Shown here one piece after another: positions 55,144 through 64,000 of a stretch of 64,000 bases of DNA. How positions within the stretch are numbered: position 1 is the stretch's first letter; the number at the start of each line of letters is the position of its first letter. Under the pieces are notes generated by a model. That model had not been told where the DNA came from. It did not search any database and saw only the letters and a program-made list of their open reading frames with translations. Source of the stretch: Rhodopseudomonas palustris JSC-3b (GTDB taxonomy: Bacteria; Pseudomonadota; Alphaproteobacteria; Rhizobiales; Xanthobacteraceae); contig KI632513.1 in assembly GCA_000504425.1 (NCBI GenBank), positions 3,224,606-3,288,605 on the forward strand, written 5' to 3'. Both the position numbers and the translations under genes were made by a program.

Positions 55144-58100
55144 TCACCGGGACATGATCGCGGAGGCCTCCTGCTCCAGCGCCGCTTCGGAAATCTCCAT
55201 CATTTCAGGTGTTTCGGTCCAAAGCAGCGCGGCGCGCACCGCGCGCTGCGGATACAGCTTGGCGAGCACGGCGCGGTACAGCGCCAGCTGGCGCCGGTAG
55301 CCGGCCGGCACTTCGGCGGGGCTTGGCGGCGGCGTCTGATTGGTCTTGAAATCGACGATCAGCACGGTGTCATCGGCGACCACAAGCCGGTCAACCTGGC
55401 CGGACACCAACAGCGCCGGCCCGCCGCCCGAATGCGGCAACCGGCCGACAATCGGCACCTCGGCGCGGCTGCCGGGGCCGAACACCGCGCTAAAACGCGC
55501 ATCGTCCAGCAACGCCAGCACCCGCGCGGTCAGCGCCTCGCGCTCGGCCGGTGGCCATAGCTGCGCATCGACGTGGCGGGCGAGATACGCGCTCGCGGCC
55601 TCTTGGCGGCGCGGCGCGGCAATTTCGGGCAGCGATTGCAAGAGCCGATGCACCAGCACGCCGCGCTGCCGGGCGCGCAGCCGTGCCGGATCGGCATCGC
55701 CGCCATGCTGCGCGGCGCGAATCGCGTCGAGCTCGGCGACCGAGGGCTGCAGCATGCGTAGTTTCGGCACGAACGGCGGCACAGTGCTGCGCAGCCAGGC
55801 CGGCAACTCGGCCGGCTGCTCTGGCGGCTCGGCGGTGGTTTCAGGGGTGCCAGCGGCCTCGGCGATCTCGCCAAACCGCTTCACCACGCCATCGTCGGTG
55901 GTCAGCTCCTGCATCGGCAGACCGGAGCGCTCCAGCCCCTTGCAGATCAGATCGTACCAGGAGGCTTCGCGCACCTCCTTGCGGTTGCCCGGCATGCAGC
56001 CGCCGACGATCAGCCGGTCGGCGGCGCGGGTCATCGCCACATAGAGCAGCCGTCGATACTCATCCTCGGTGTCGCGCAGCATCGCTTCGCGCGCCGCCGC
56101 CACCGCGGGCGGATCGTCGCTCTTGCGGCCGGCCCAGACCACCACGCCAGCGGCGCCCGGCGCGGCATTGCCGCGCGCCAGCTCGATCAGATTGAGCCGA
56201 GCGTTGTCGGCGGGCGCCGAGGTGGTGTCGATCATGAACACCACCGGCGCTTCCAGGCCCTTGGCGCCATGCACCGTCATCACCCGCACCTCGTCGCGGG
56301 CGATTTCCATGTCGCGCTTGATCTCGGTATCGGCCGAGCGCAGCCAGCCGACAAAGCCCTGCAGCGTCGCTGGCGCCTTGCGCTCATAGCTCAGCGCCAG
56401 CTCCAGAAATTCGTCGAGCGCATCGGTCGCTTCCGGGCCGAGCCGGCGCAGCATGTCGGCGCGGCCGCCATCGCCGCCGAGCAGCCAGGTGTAGAACGAA
56501 AACGGCGCCTCGCTGCGCGCACGCGCCGCGCAGGCTTCTAGCCGCTGCCGGGCGCGCTGCCATTTCGGATTGTCATCGGCGCGGGCATCGAGCGCCTGGC
56601 GCAGCGAGCCCTGCCGATCCCAGGCCAGCTCAAACAGGTCGTCGTCATCCAGGCCGAATAGCGGGCTTTTCAGCACGGTCGCCAGCGCCAGATCGTCCTG
56701 CGGCAGCAGCAGCGCATCGGCGAGGTTGAGGAGATCGATGACCGCGATATGTTCGGTGAGTTTCAGCCGGTCGGCGCCGGCCACCGGGATGTTGCCGCGC
56801 TTGAGCGCCTGGATCACCGCGTCGAACGCGCGGCCGCGCCGCCGCACCAGAATCAGCACGTCGCCATAGCGCAGCCGCCGGCGGTTGCCGACCGGGCCGG
56901 TTAGCGTGCCGTCGCGGATCAGCCGTGCGATCTCGGCTTCGACCCGCCGCGCCAGCTTGACCTCGGGGCTGGTTTCGGCGACCGCATCGAACGGCGCCTG
57001 CCAGCCTTCCATATCCTCGCGCTTGTCGGGCTGCTGCAGCTCCCACAATTCCACCAGACTCGGCCCGGCATCGCCGAGCGCCTGATGCACCGGATAGCCG
57101 TCATCGGCGTGGATCGAGCGAAAGATCTCCTGATCGCGAAACACGTAGTCGACCGATTGCAGGATCGCGGCGCCGGAGCGGAACGAGTAGTTGAAGTTGA
57201 CCTTCTCAAAGCTCAGCTCGGCTTTGCGGAACCGGCTCTGCAACGCGCCGCGCCGCTCGGCGAATTCGCGCGGCACCGCACCCTGAAACGAGAAGATCGA
57301 CTGCTTTTCATCGCCGACCGCGAAGATGGTGCGCTTCAAGCCGTCGCGCGCACCGGCGCCGGCGGTGAATTCGGCAATCAGCCGCTCGATGATGTCCCAT
57401 TGCCGCGGGCTGGTATCCTGCGCTTCATCGATCAGGACATGATCGACGCCGCGGTCGAGCTTGTAATGCACCCAGCCCGAGGAAATGCGATCCAGCATCT
57501 CCAGCGTCTTGTCGATCAGATCGTCATAATCGAGCAGGCCGCGCTGCTGCTTGTCGCGGCGGATCGCGCTCGCGACCGCGCTGGCGATCACCAGCAGCGC
57601 CTCGGTGCGGTCGCGTGCCGCCACCGCGCGGCGCTGCGCAAGTAATTGCGCCACGCGCTCGGCTTCGTCGGCGAGCGTGGCGCAGAATTCAGGATAGCTT
57701 TCTGCGATCTTCTTGGTGGCGAGCGATTTGCGCCGCTCCATCTCGCCGGTGAAGAACACCGCAAGATAAGCCTCGATCTGCGCCTCGCCGGTGAGCGCGA
57801 GCGCATTGCGCAGTCGCTGCGCCTGCTTGCCGTCATTGGCGCTGCCGCTGGCAAAGATCGTTGCTGCGTTGGCCCATTCGGAGCGCGGCAGATGCGGGCC
57901 GTCGAGAAAGGCGCGGTCGATGCTGGCGGCATCGAGCTGCGGCGCGACGCCGAGCGCGGCCGATAGTTCGGCCATCGCGGCGTCGGCGGAACCTGCGCGA
58001 TCGATCCAGGCCAGAAACGTATCGCGGCTCATGCAGGCATCGCGCACCACGTCGCGGAACGTGGTGTCGGCCGCCGAGGTCATCGCCACCGCCAGCGCGC

Positions 58101-58638
58101 GCCCGGCCTTGCTGTCCGGCTCGGCGGCGGCTTTCAGCAGCACCGCGAGGCTGGCGCGCTCCATCATCTCGGCCTGGTCGCGGTCGTCGAGCACGGCGAA
58201 ATGCGCCGGCACATTGGCCTCGAACGGAAACTGCTGCAGCAGCCTCGTGCACAGCGCGTGGATGGTCTGCACTTTCAGCCCGCCCGGCGTTTCGAGCGCG
58301 CCGGCGAATAGTTCACGGGCGCGCCGGCGCAGCGCGGCGTCGGGCTGGGCGATGCCGGTGCTGCGGATCGCGGCATCGAGCGCGTCGTCGGCAAGCGTGA
58401 TCCAATGGCCGAGCGTGGCGAACACCCGCTGCGCCATATTGGCCGCGGCCGCCTTGGTGAAGGTGATGCACAGGATCTTCTCCGGCGGCACCCCGGCAAG
58501 CAGCAGGCGAATCACGCGCTGCACCAGCACATGGGTCTTGCCGGCGCCGGCATTGGCGGACACGAACACCGAGGCGCCGGGATCGGACGCCTGGATCTGC
58601 CGGGCGATCGCCTCCTGCGGAATGACGCGCGCGCTCAT
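55144..58638 (-). CDS. addA: Double-strand break repair helicase/nuclease subunit AddA
   Basis: The 1164-residue UvrD-type SF1A helicase has Walker A ASVFVSANAGAGKTHVLVQR, motif II VDHVLIDEAQDTSPRQWDI, motif III FAVGDEKQSIFSFQGAVP, motif V VRVMTVHGAKGLEAPVVFMI and motif VI RLLYVAMTRAADRLIVGG. The C-terminal RecB-like nuclease core is DTVLIVDFKTNQTPP. With AddB it resects DNA ends for RecA. Its ATG overlaps the addB stop (ATGA). Confidence 0.96.
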   Translation of the reverse strand: MSARVIPQEAIARQIQASDPGASVFVSANAGAGKTHVLVQRVIRLLLAGVPPEKILCITFTKAAAANMAQRVFATLGHWITLADDALDAAIRSTGIAQPDAALRRRARELFAGALETPGGLKVQTIHALCTRLLQQFPFEANVPAHFAVLDDRDQAEMMERASLAVLLKAAAEPDSKAGRALAVAMTSAADTTFRDVVRDACMSRDTFLAWIDRAGSADAAMAELSAALGVAPQLDAASIDRAFLDGPHLPRSEWANAATIFASGSANDGKQAQRLRNALALTGEAQIEAYLAVFFTGEMERRKSLATKKIAESYPEFCATLADEAERVAQLLAQRRAVAARDRTEALLVIASAVASAIRRDKQQRGLLDYDDLIDKTLEMLDRISSGWVHYKLDRGVDHVLIDEAQDTSPRQWDIIERLIAEFTAGAGARDGLKRTIFAVGDEKQSIFSFQGAVPREFAERRGALQSRFRKAELSFEKVNFNYSFRSGAAILQSVDYVFRDQEIFRSIHADDGYPVHQALGDAGPSLVELWELQQPDKREDMEGWQAPFDAVAETSPEVKLARRVEAEIARLIRDGTLTGPVGNRRRLRYGDVLILVRRRGRAFDAVIQALKRGNIPVAGADRLKLTEHIAVIDLLNLADALLLPQDDLALATVLKSPLFGLDDDDLFELAWDRQGSLRQALDARADDNPKWQRARQRLEACAARARSEAPFSFYTWLLGGDGGRADMLRRLGPEATDALDEFLELALSYERKAPATLQGFVGWLRSADTEIKRDMEIARDEVRVMTVHGAKGLEAPVVFMIDTTSAPADNARLNLIELARGNAAPGAAGVVVWAGRKSDDPPAVAAAREAMLRDTEDEYRRLLYVAMTRAADRLIVGGCMPGNRKEVREASWYDLICKGLERSGLPMQELTTDDGVVKRFGEIAEAAGTPETTAEPPEQPAELPAWLRSTVPPFVPKLRMLQPSVAELDAIRAAQHGGDADPARLRARQRGVLVHRLLQSLPEIAAPRRQEAASAYLARHVDAQLWPPAEREALTARVLALLDDARFSAVFGPGSRAEVPIVGRLPHSGGGPALLVSGQVDRLVVADDTVLIVDFKTNQTPPPSPAEVPAGYRRQLALYRAVLAKLYPQRAVRAALLWTETPEMMEISEAALEQEASAIMSR

Positions 58639-61600
58639 CGCTCGTCTCCGCTGGTGGCCGCCCATTCCTTGATGCGGGCGAGGTCGTCATAGCTGCCGTA
58701 GCGGCTGGTCCACATCGGCAGATCGAGCGAGGTGTACGGCACGGTGTCGCTATCAAATTTGCGCACCAGCCATTCCAGCTTGGCGCGCGCCTGATCGGCG
58801 GCGTCATCGGGCGTTTGCGCCGGCTCGCCGCGGCCGCGTTTCAGCTCGATCGGCTTGTTCTCGCCGGGCGGGCTGTTGCCACTCAAGCGGACATAGGTGA
58901 ATTCGCTGACCGTGGCCGCGGCCGGGATGCCATCAAAGCCGCCATCGCGCAGGATCGCGGCTTCCAGCGTCAGCTGCGGCGACAGGCCCATCATCACCTG
59001 CTTGGCGGACGGCGGCTGCCCGGTCTTGTAGTCGAGCAGCGCGTAGCTGCCGTCGGTGCGCCATTCGATCCGGTCGGCGCGCGCGGTCAGCACGAACTGC
59101 CGGCCATCGCTGAGCGGAATCTTGAGGCGGCCGGATTGCTCGGCCAGCACGGCTTTGATGTCGCCGCGGCGCTCGTTCTCCCAGCTCAGGAACCAGTCGG
59201 CGATGCGCAGGAAACGCGGCCACCACAGCGCGCGCGCTTCCGGCTGCTGCATCAGCGGCGCAAAATGCTTGGCGCCGATCTCGCGCAGCACGCGCGCGCC
59301 ATCGTCCGGCAGCGCGCTCGCGAACCGCTCGGTGAACTCACCGATCGCGGCATGGATCGCCGAGCCGCGATCGGCGGCCGACAGCGGCATATCGACTGGA
59401 TCGAGCGGCGCCAGCTTGAGGATGTATTTCGCGTAGATGGTGTAGGGATCGCGCAGCCAGTCTTCGATCGCAGTCACCGACAGCTGCAGCGGTCTGGCGC
59501 TACGCGGCGGGCGCGGCATCGGCTGGCCGATCGGCTCGACCTTGGCGGGCCGGTCGAGCGCGGCGGCATAGCTGAGATAGCTGGCGCCGCGGCCAAGCGC
59601 CGCCGACCAGCGCTGATCACCGGCGACCGCTTTGAGCCGATGCAGGAAGCGCGAGGTCACTGCCGGGGCGCCGCCGACCTTGGCGGCGTGGGTCAGGATC
59701 ACGTCGTCATGGCCGAGCAGCTGCGCAAAGTCGTGCGCCGAGAGGCCGATGCGCCGCTCCGGCAGATCGAGGCCGAGCTGATGCCGCATCGGCCGGCTCA
59801 GCCAGGGATCGACGCGCGGCGCCGGCGGCCAGATGCCTTCCACCAGTCCGCCGAGGATCACACGGTCGCAATCGGTGAGCCGCGCTTCCAGCGGGCCGAA
59901 GATGCGCAGCGGCGCATCCACCGCTTCCGGCCGCCGCACCATGCGATCGGCATAGAGCGTGGTGAACGCCTCGGGATAGTCGCGAAGCCGCGCCAGCACA
60001 TGGCTATGCGCCGGCATGTCGTCGAAGGCTCGCGCCAGCGCCGCGCCGGCCAGCCCGTCAAACGCCGCCGCGATGCCCTCGGCATCGGTTGTCAGCGCGG
60101 TCAGTACCGCGCGGTGGCGCTTGGCGAGTTCGGCAAGATCATGGCTCTGATCGCCATCCAGCGTTTCCAGCGGTGCCAGCGCGGCGCCAAGCTGCGTCAC
60201 CAGGCGTTGCGCGGCCTCGATGGCGTTGTCATCAAGCTGGGCGCGTAGTTCGGAGCGATGCAGCATCGACACGTCGCCGCGCCGCAATTTGTCGCGTTCG
60301 CCGCATAGCCGCGCCAGCGCCTGCGCCAGCCCGGCGCTGCCGGGCGGCGGCCGCGTGCCGCGCAGCACCGCGATTTCCAGGGCTTCGATCGCGCTGGTCC
60401 AGGCGCCTTGTGCGGCGCCGAGCCGCAGCAATGGGTGTTTCAGCAGCGCCAGCAGCGTCGCCGGTTCAAGCCCGGCGCTGGCGGCTTCCGCGGCGAGCCG
60501 TGCCAGCACGCCGACCGAGGTATCAACCAGCGCATCACCGCCGGAATCGTCAAACGGCAATCGCCAGCGGCCAAGCGCGGCGACCACGCGCCGGGCCAGC
60601 GCACGGTCCGGCGTCACCAGCGCGGCGCTGCGACCCTGCGCATAGCTCTCGCGCATCGCCACCGCGATCGCCAGCGCTTCGAGTTCAGCATTGTCGGCGG
60701 CGATCACCGTCAGCGTCTGCATGGCGGCGGCGATCCGCTCGGCGATCTCGGCTTGTTGCAGCCGGTGATGCCAATGCGCGGTGGCGCTCGATGGCCGCAG
60801 CGCCTCCGATAGCAGCGTTTCCCGGGCATGGGACACCGCCGCGCCGAGCGGCCGCACATCCGCGCGCGTGATGCCGAAGCTCTTCAGCAGTTGAAACAGC
60901 GCAAATTGCGGATGGTTGGAGGACGGCGGCGCTTGATTGGGATCATCGGCGCGCGTGCTGGCGCTGCCGATCTGGCGCCAGGCGTCGTCATCGAGTTCGG
61001 TATCGAGCCCCGGCAGCACCACCGCGCCCTGCGGCAATGCGGCGATCGCGGCCAGAAAGCGCGCGGTGGTCGGCATCGAGCCGGTTGAACCCGCGGCGAT
61101 CACCGGGCCGGAGGGCTGGGCGCGCAGCCGTTCCATTTCCGCAGTCAGCAGCCGATTGTGGCGCACCACCGGCTCGATGCAGCCGATTTCCGCGAGATAA
61201 CGCGGCCACCAGTCGCGCGCGATTTTCAGAAAATCGAGGGTGAGCTGCCAGTAGCGATCGAGCGCATCGGGAACGAGGCCATCAAGCCGTTTCCAATCGA
61301 CATCGCGGGTCGCCATGTCGTCCATCAGCCGCGCCAGCTCGGTGGCGAGCGCGATCGCCGAGGCCGGGCTGCTGACCACCAAGGGCGCCGCCAGCGGATC
61401 GGTGGGGTCGAGCTGCTTGGCCCAGGCCCCGACCAGCATCGCCAGCGCCAGCCGGCGATCGAGCTCGCTCAGCGCCCGTGGCAGTTCCAGCGTTGCCGCG
61501 CCGCCGATCGCCGCGGTCTGTTCGGCAAAGGCCAGCTCGTCTTCGTCGATATCGCCGAGCGCCACGATGCGCGGCAGGATCGCGGCGTCGCCGCCCAGCA

Positions 61601-61781
61601 CCTCAAGGAAGGTCTCGCGCGCCAGCCGCATCGCGCGCCGGGTCGGCAGATAGAGCGTGGCCTGCGCCAGCAGCTCCGGCTCGCGGCGCGGCGCAAAGCC
61701 CGCGATCAGCTCGCCGTCCACCAGCGCGGTGATCAGGGTGCGCAGAAACGGCGCGGACGGCGGAATGTTGAAGACACGCAT
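58635..61781 (-). CDS. addB: Double-strand break repair protein AddB
   Basis: The 1048-residue partner of AddA starts MRVFNIPPSAPFLRTLITAL and is of the alphaproteobacterial type. The inactivated helicase-like half shows no Walker A lysine loop. The C-terminal nuclease domain has YALLDYKTGQPPSAKQVMMG. The C-terminal cysteine cluster that holds an iron-sulphur centre in B. subtilis AddB is absent: no Cys occurs in the last ~200 residues. It is coupled to addA by an ATGA overlap. Confidence 0.94.
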   Translation of the reverse strand: MRVFNIPPSAPFLRTLITALVDGELIAGFAPRREPELLAQATLYLPTRRAMRLARETFLEVLGGDAAILPRIVALGDIDEDELAFAEQTAAIGGAATLELPRALSELDRRLALAMLVGAWAKQLDPTDPLAAPLVVSSPASAIALATELARLMDDMATRDVDWKRLDGLVPDALDRYWQLTLDFLKIARDWWPRYLAEIGCIEPVVRHNRLLTAEMERLRAQPSGPVIAAGSTGSMPTTARFLAAIAALPQGAVVLPGLDTELDDDAWRQIGSASTRADDPNQAPPSSNHPQFALFQLLKSFGITRADVRPLGAAVSHARETLLSEALRPSSATAHWHHRLQQAEIAERIAAAMQTLTVIAADNAELEALAIAVAMRESYAQGRSAALVTPDRALARRVVAALGRWRLPFDDSGGDALVDTSVGVLARLAAEAASAGLEPATLLALLKHPLLRLGAAQGAWTSAIEALEIAVLRGTRPPPGSAGLAQALARLCGERDKLRRGDVSMLHRSELRAQLDDNAIEAAQRLVTQLGAALAPLETLDGDQSHDLAELAKRHRAVLTALTTDAEGIAAAFDGLAGAALARAFDDMPAHSHVLARLRDYPEAFTTLYADRMVRRPEAVDAPLRIFGPLEARLTDCDRVILGGLVEGIWPPAPRVDPWLSRPMRHQLGLDLPERRIGLSAHDFAQLLGHDDVILTHAAKVGGAPAVTSRFLHRLKAVAGDQRWSAALGRGASYLSYAAALDRPAKVEPIGQPMPRPPRSARPLQLSVTAIEDWLRDPYTIYAKYILKLAPLDPVDMPLSAADRGSAIHAAIGEFTERFASALPDDGARVLREIGAKHFAPLMQQPEARALWWPRFLRIADWFLSWENERRGDIKAVLAEQSGRLKIPLSDGRQFVLTARADRIEWRTDGSYALLDYKTGQPPSAKQVMMGLSPQLTLEAAILRDGGFDGIPAAATVSEFTYVRLSGNSPPGENKPIELKRGRGEPAQTPDDAADQARAKLEWLVRKFDSDTVPYTSLDLPMWTSRYGSYDDLARIKEWAATSGDER

Positions 61782-61923
61782 GACGATCTCGATTCGCGGC
61801 AGCGTGCATCATGGCATGCGGCAGCGGCCCGAGGGAGTGTGGCCGCTGCCGCAGGTGCCCGTGCGGCTGAGCTGATCAGCAGTGCGCCGGAAACGTCGTG
61901 GCGCGGCGCGCAACACGCGCCGG

Positions 61924-62646
61924 CTATTCGACGCTGGTCGAATAGGCCCGCTCGGCCGCGGCGATCGCCTCCGGCGTGCCGACATGCATCCAGACGCCTT
62001 CCATGCGCAGCCCGAACAACCGGCCCTGTTCGCCGACGCGATCGAAAATATCGGTCAGCGAAAACTCGCCAGCCGGGGCATCGGCAAACAGCTGCGGCGA
62101 CAGGATCGCGACGCCGGCATAGACGAACGGCACCACCTCCAGCTCCTTGCGCTTGCGCAGCGTGCCGTCCGGGGTCATGGCAAAATCGCCGCGGCCGCTA
62201 TAGCCGATGCTATTCGCGGTCGGTGCCATCAACAGCAGAATATCCATCCGCGCCGGATCAAACGTGTCGGCCAGCCGCTTCAGATTGGGCTGGGCGCCGT
62301 CGATCCACATGGTATCGGCGTTGAGATGAAAGAACGGCGCGGTGCCGAGTAGCGGCAGCGCCTTCACCACCGCGCCGCCGGTGCCGAGCACCTGGTCGCG
62401 CTCGTCGGAAATCGTCACTTTCGGCGCGCTGCGTCCGGCGACATGGCTGATGATCTGATCGGGCAGGTAGTGAACGTTCACGACCGCGTCGGCGACGCCG
62501 GCTTCAGCAAGCTTGTCGAGCACATGATCGAGCAACGGCTTGCCGGCGACGCGCACCAGCGGCTTCGGCATGGTTTCGGTAATCGGCCGCATCCGCAGGC
62601 CGAGGCCCGCGGCAAGAACCATCGCTTTGGTGGGGGTAACGGACAT
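61924..62646 (-). CDS. MurU-like nucleotidyltransferase
   Basis: The 240-residue sugar-1-phosphate nucleotidyltransferase has the signature AMVLAAGLGLRMRPITETMP-KPLVRVAGKPLL, followed by GTGGAVVKALPLLG and FFHLNADTMWID (metal-binding Asp). It resembles MurU, which makes UDP-MurNAc from MurNAc-1-phosphate in cell-wall recycling, the step after the kinase AmgK. An AmgK-like kinase lies just upstream, beyond a PilZ gene. The start at 62646 places the signature at the N-terminus. ManC/RmlA-like activity is the alternative. Confidence 0.85.
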   Translation of the reverse strand: MSVTPTKAMVLAAGLGLRMRPITETMPKPLVRVAGKPLLDHVLDKLAEAGVADAVVNVHYLPDQIISHVAGRSAPKVTISDERDQVLGTGGAVVKALPLLGTAPFFHLNADTMWIDGAQPNLKRLADTFDPARMDILLLMAPTANSIGYSGRGDFAMTPDGTLRKRKELEVVPFVYAGVAILSPQLFADAPAGEFSLTDIFDRVGEQGRLFGLRMEGVWMHVGTPEAIAAAERAYSTSVE

Positions 62647-62790
62647 TTCGTAGGCGGTCCCCGGTTGTTTCGTCTGTTGTTTTCGTCTCAAGAATCGCGC
62701 GCAACAGTACCATGTTCCGCGCAGGTTCAATCGGCCGCATAACCTGCGGTCGTGACGAAGATAAGACGCGCGCAAGGGACGAAAAGGCGC

Positions 62791-63114
62791 TCAGGCGCTG
62801 GCCTGCTGGGCGCGGCCGCGCGCGGGATCGCGCTTCTTCTTGTCGTTGCGGATGAAGGTGACGCCGATCTGGTCGCCATTGACCCAGCTCAGCTCGCAGC
62901 GTCGATAAGCGAGTCCGGTGGTCGACAGCAGCAGGAAGAATTCCTTGAGGTTCAGCCCCTGGAACTCACCATCAATGGTGATTTTGGCGCCGACGTCGGA
63001 GACATCCTCGACCGTGCAAGGTCGGCGCCAAGTTCCGTCGATCGCCATCATGTGGGCTTTGAGACCGCGCTCAAATACGACTCGACCGGCCTTGCGGCGC
63101 TCCGCAACACCCAT
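62791..63114 (-). CDS. PilZ-domain protein
   Basis: The 107-residue protein is a single PilZ domain. It has the arginine motif ERRKAGRVVFERG (RxxxR) near the N-terminus and the second motif VEDVSDVGAKITIDGE (DxSxxG) about 20 residues on, which together bind cyclic di-GMP. A basic tail (NDKKKRDPARGRA) ends it. It is inserted between the AmgK-like and MurU-like genes on the same strand, suggesting a link of second-messenger signalling with the cell wall, or chance placement. Confidence 0.9.
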   Translation of the reverse strand: MGVAERRKAGRVVFERGLKAHMMAIDGTWRRPCTVEDVSDVGAKITIDGEFQGLNLKEFFLLLSTTGLAYRRCELSWVNGDQIGVTFIRNDKKKRDPARGRAQQASA

Positions 63115-63187
63115 TCTCGTTTTCCTCCATTTCGGGGCAAGCGGAGGGTATCGGTGGCAACGCTAATAACCCGTAAAAGCGGCCGGT

Positions 63188-64000
63188 TCATTGTGCCGGT
63201 GGCGGCACATGCCGGTCATACCAGCTTTGCAGCGAGGCCAAAGCCGGGTGCGCCAGCGACCTGGTCAGATAGGTCCAGATCCGCGGCAGATGGGCGAGGT
63301 ATTGCGGCTTGCCGTCGCGGCGGTTGAGCCGGGTAAAGGTGCCGAGCAGCCTTGTGTTGCGCTGCGCCGACATCACCGCATAGGTCTCGGCGAAGGCGGC
63401 CGGGTCAAAGCCTGGTTCCGCGGCGCGCCGCGCCTTGATGTAGCGCGCGAGTAGCGTCAGTTCGAGCTGCTCGGGCACGTCGATCCGGGCATCCTGCGCC
63501 AGCGACACGAGGTCATAGGCGGCGGGGCCGAGCACCGCGTCCTGGAAATCGATCAGCCCGACCCGGGCGATGCCTTCGCGATCGCCGAGCCAGATCAGAT
63601 TGGGGGAATGGAAGTCGCGCAGCACCCAGGTCTGGGCGTCGGCGGCGTGCTGCAGCAGCAGAGCGCGCCACAGCTCAAGAAATTCGCGGTGGGCCGCCGC
63701 GGTCAGCGGGGTGCCGCGGTCGGGCAGATACCATTCCGGCATCAGGCCGATCTCGATCAGCATCGCTTCGACGTCGAATTCCGGAATGGCGTAGTCCGCG
63801 CCGTCCGGCACCGGCAGCACGGCGGGCAGCGGCTCGCGATGCAGCGCCGCCAGGCAATCGGCGGCGGCCTGGTAGCGCTCCGCGATCGGCTGGCGCGGCA
63901 CGCCGCCGAGGAAGCCGGCGCCGCCGAGATCCTCGGTGATCAGAAAGCCATCGCCCAGATTGGCGTGCAGGATCGCCGGCGCGGAAAAGCCGCGCTCGCG
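63188..64000 (-). CDS. Aminoglycoside phosphotransferase-fold kinase (AmgK-like), 5' end beyond the window
   Basis: The reading frame stays open to the window edge, so the N-terminus is missing. The visible 270 residues include HANLGDGFLITEDLGG, the catalytic loop WVLRDFHSPNLIWLGDREG (Brenner-type HxxN) and the metal-binding VGLIDFQDAVLGPAAYDLVS. This fits the APH/choline-kinase fold and, beside a MurU-like gene, the anomeric MurNAc/GlcNAc kinase AmgK. Activity on aminoglycosides is unlikely given the context. Confidence 0.82.
   Translation of the reverse strand, partial: RERGFSAPAILHANLGDGFLITEDLGGAGFLGGVPRQPIAERYQAAADCLAALHREPLPAVLPVPDGADYAIPEFDVEAMLIEIGLMPEWYLPDRGTPLTAAAHREFLELWRALLLQHAADAQTWVLRDFHSPNLIWLGDREGIARVGLIDFQDAVLGPAAYDLVSLAQDARIDVPEQLELTLLARYIKARRAAEPGFDPAAFAETYAVMSAQRNTRLLGTFTRLNRRDGKPQYLAHLPRIWTYLTRSLAHPALASLQSWYDRHVPPPAQ

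Noticed and set aside
63188-64000. Aminoglycoside resistance kinase
   Set aside because: The fold is shared, but the position next to a MurU-like nucleotidyltransferase fits the cell-wall recycling kinase AmgK.

Overview
The window is 64 kb of GC-rich alphaproteobacterial chromosome. Gene content and order point to the Bradyrhizobium/Rhodopseudomonas group, most likely a Rhodopseudomonas palustris-like phototroph. The supporting signs are an AerR/PpaA-like cobalamin-domain protein, a RuBisCO-like protein, the AccD with a decayed zinc ribbon typical of this group, a small heat-shock gene with a ROSE-type leader followed by a DUF1150 gene, and dispersed palindromic repeats familiar from this family. 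The species call is inference. Nearly everything is chromosomal core sequence. No insertion sequence, prophage, CRISPR array or rRNA operon was seen. The only segment that looks clearly acquired is a rhuM-like gene beside tRNA-Gly at 2.2-3.6 kb.

Layout. 0-2 kb: end of a Trm112-like gene, a Lon-substrate-domain protein and a CnoX-like thioredoxin. 2.2-7.5 kb: tRNA-Gly, rhuM, a HAMP-only membrane protein, then an AerR-like B12-binding protein and a PhyH-like dioxygenase, with FNR/FixK-type boxes upstream. 7.7-13.6 kb: Hsp70-like YegD, Tex, a HAD phosphatase and an alpha/beta hydrolase. 13.6-17.6 kb: a tightly packed module of membrane protein, MoxR-type AAA+ ATPase and metallopeptidase/VWA protein, followed by a small membrane protein. 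17.6-29.9 kb, mostly minus strand: folC, accD, trpA, trpB, trpF, lapA, ihfB, sppA, rpsA, cmk and aroA, with one plus-strand acyltransferase. 30-32 kb: a FYDLN-acid protein, two identical tRNA-Ala(GGC) genes and a CoA-transferase. 32.3-36.9 kb: the ugpBAEC glycerol-3-phosphate importer behind a PHO box. 37-40 kb: the ROSE-controlled hsp20, DUF1150 and a DUF4407 coiled-coil membrane protein. 40-46.5 kb, minus strand: the conserved cluster rnd-lptC-lptA-lptB-rpoN-hpf-ptsN. 46.6-50.3 kb: a DevBCA-type exporter divergent from a TetR regulator. 50.4-54.5 kb: an ABC-F protein, YchJ, and a yjbQ/RuBisCO-like pair. 54.7-64 kb, minus strand: trxA, addA, addB, a MurU-like nucleotidyltransferase, a PilZ protein and an AmgK-like kinase cut by the window end.

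How parts work together. The trp genes, accD and folC serve biosynthesis. The lpt genes export lipopolysaccharide, and rpoN/hpf/ptsN form the usual nitrogen and hibernation control cluster. addAB repairs double-strand breaks. The ugp operon scavenges phosphate. Three places carry less-explained biology: the 4.6-7.5 kb block (a B12-domain protein and an oxygenase under anaerobic-type boxes), the AAA+/VWA/metallopeptidase module, and the two-gene yjbQ plus RuBisCO-like operon. A dispersed ~90-bp double-hairpin repeat occupies four convergent gene junctions, and other palindromic repeats sit at both internal junctions of the ugp permease/ATPase genes.
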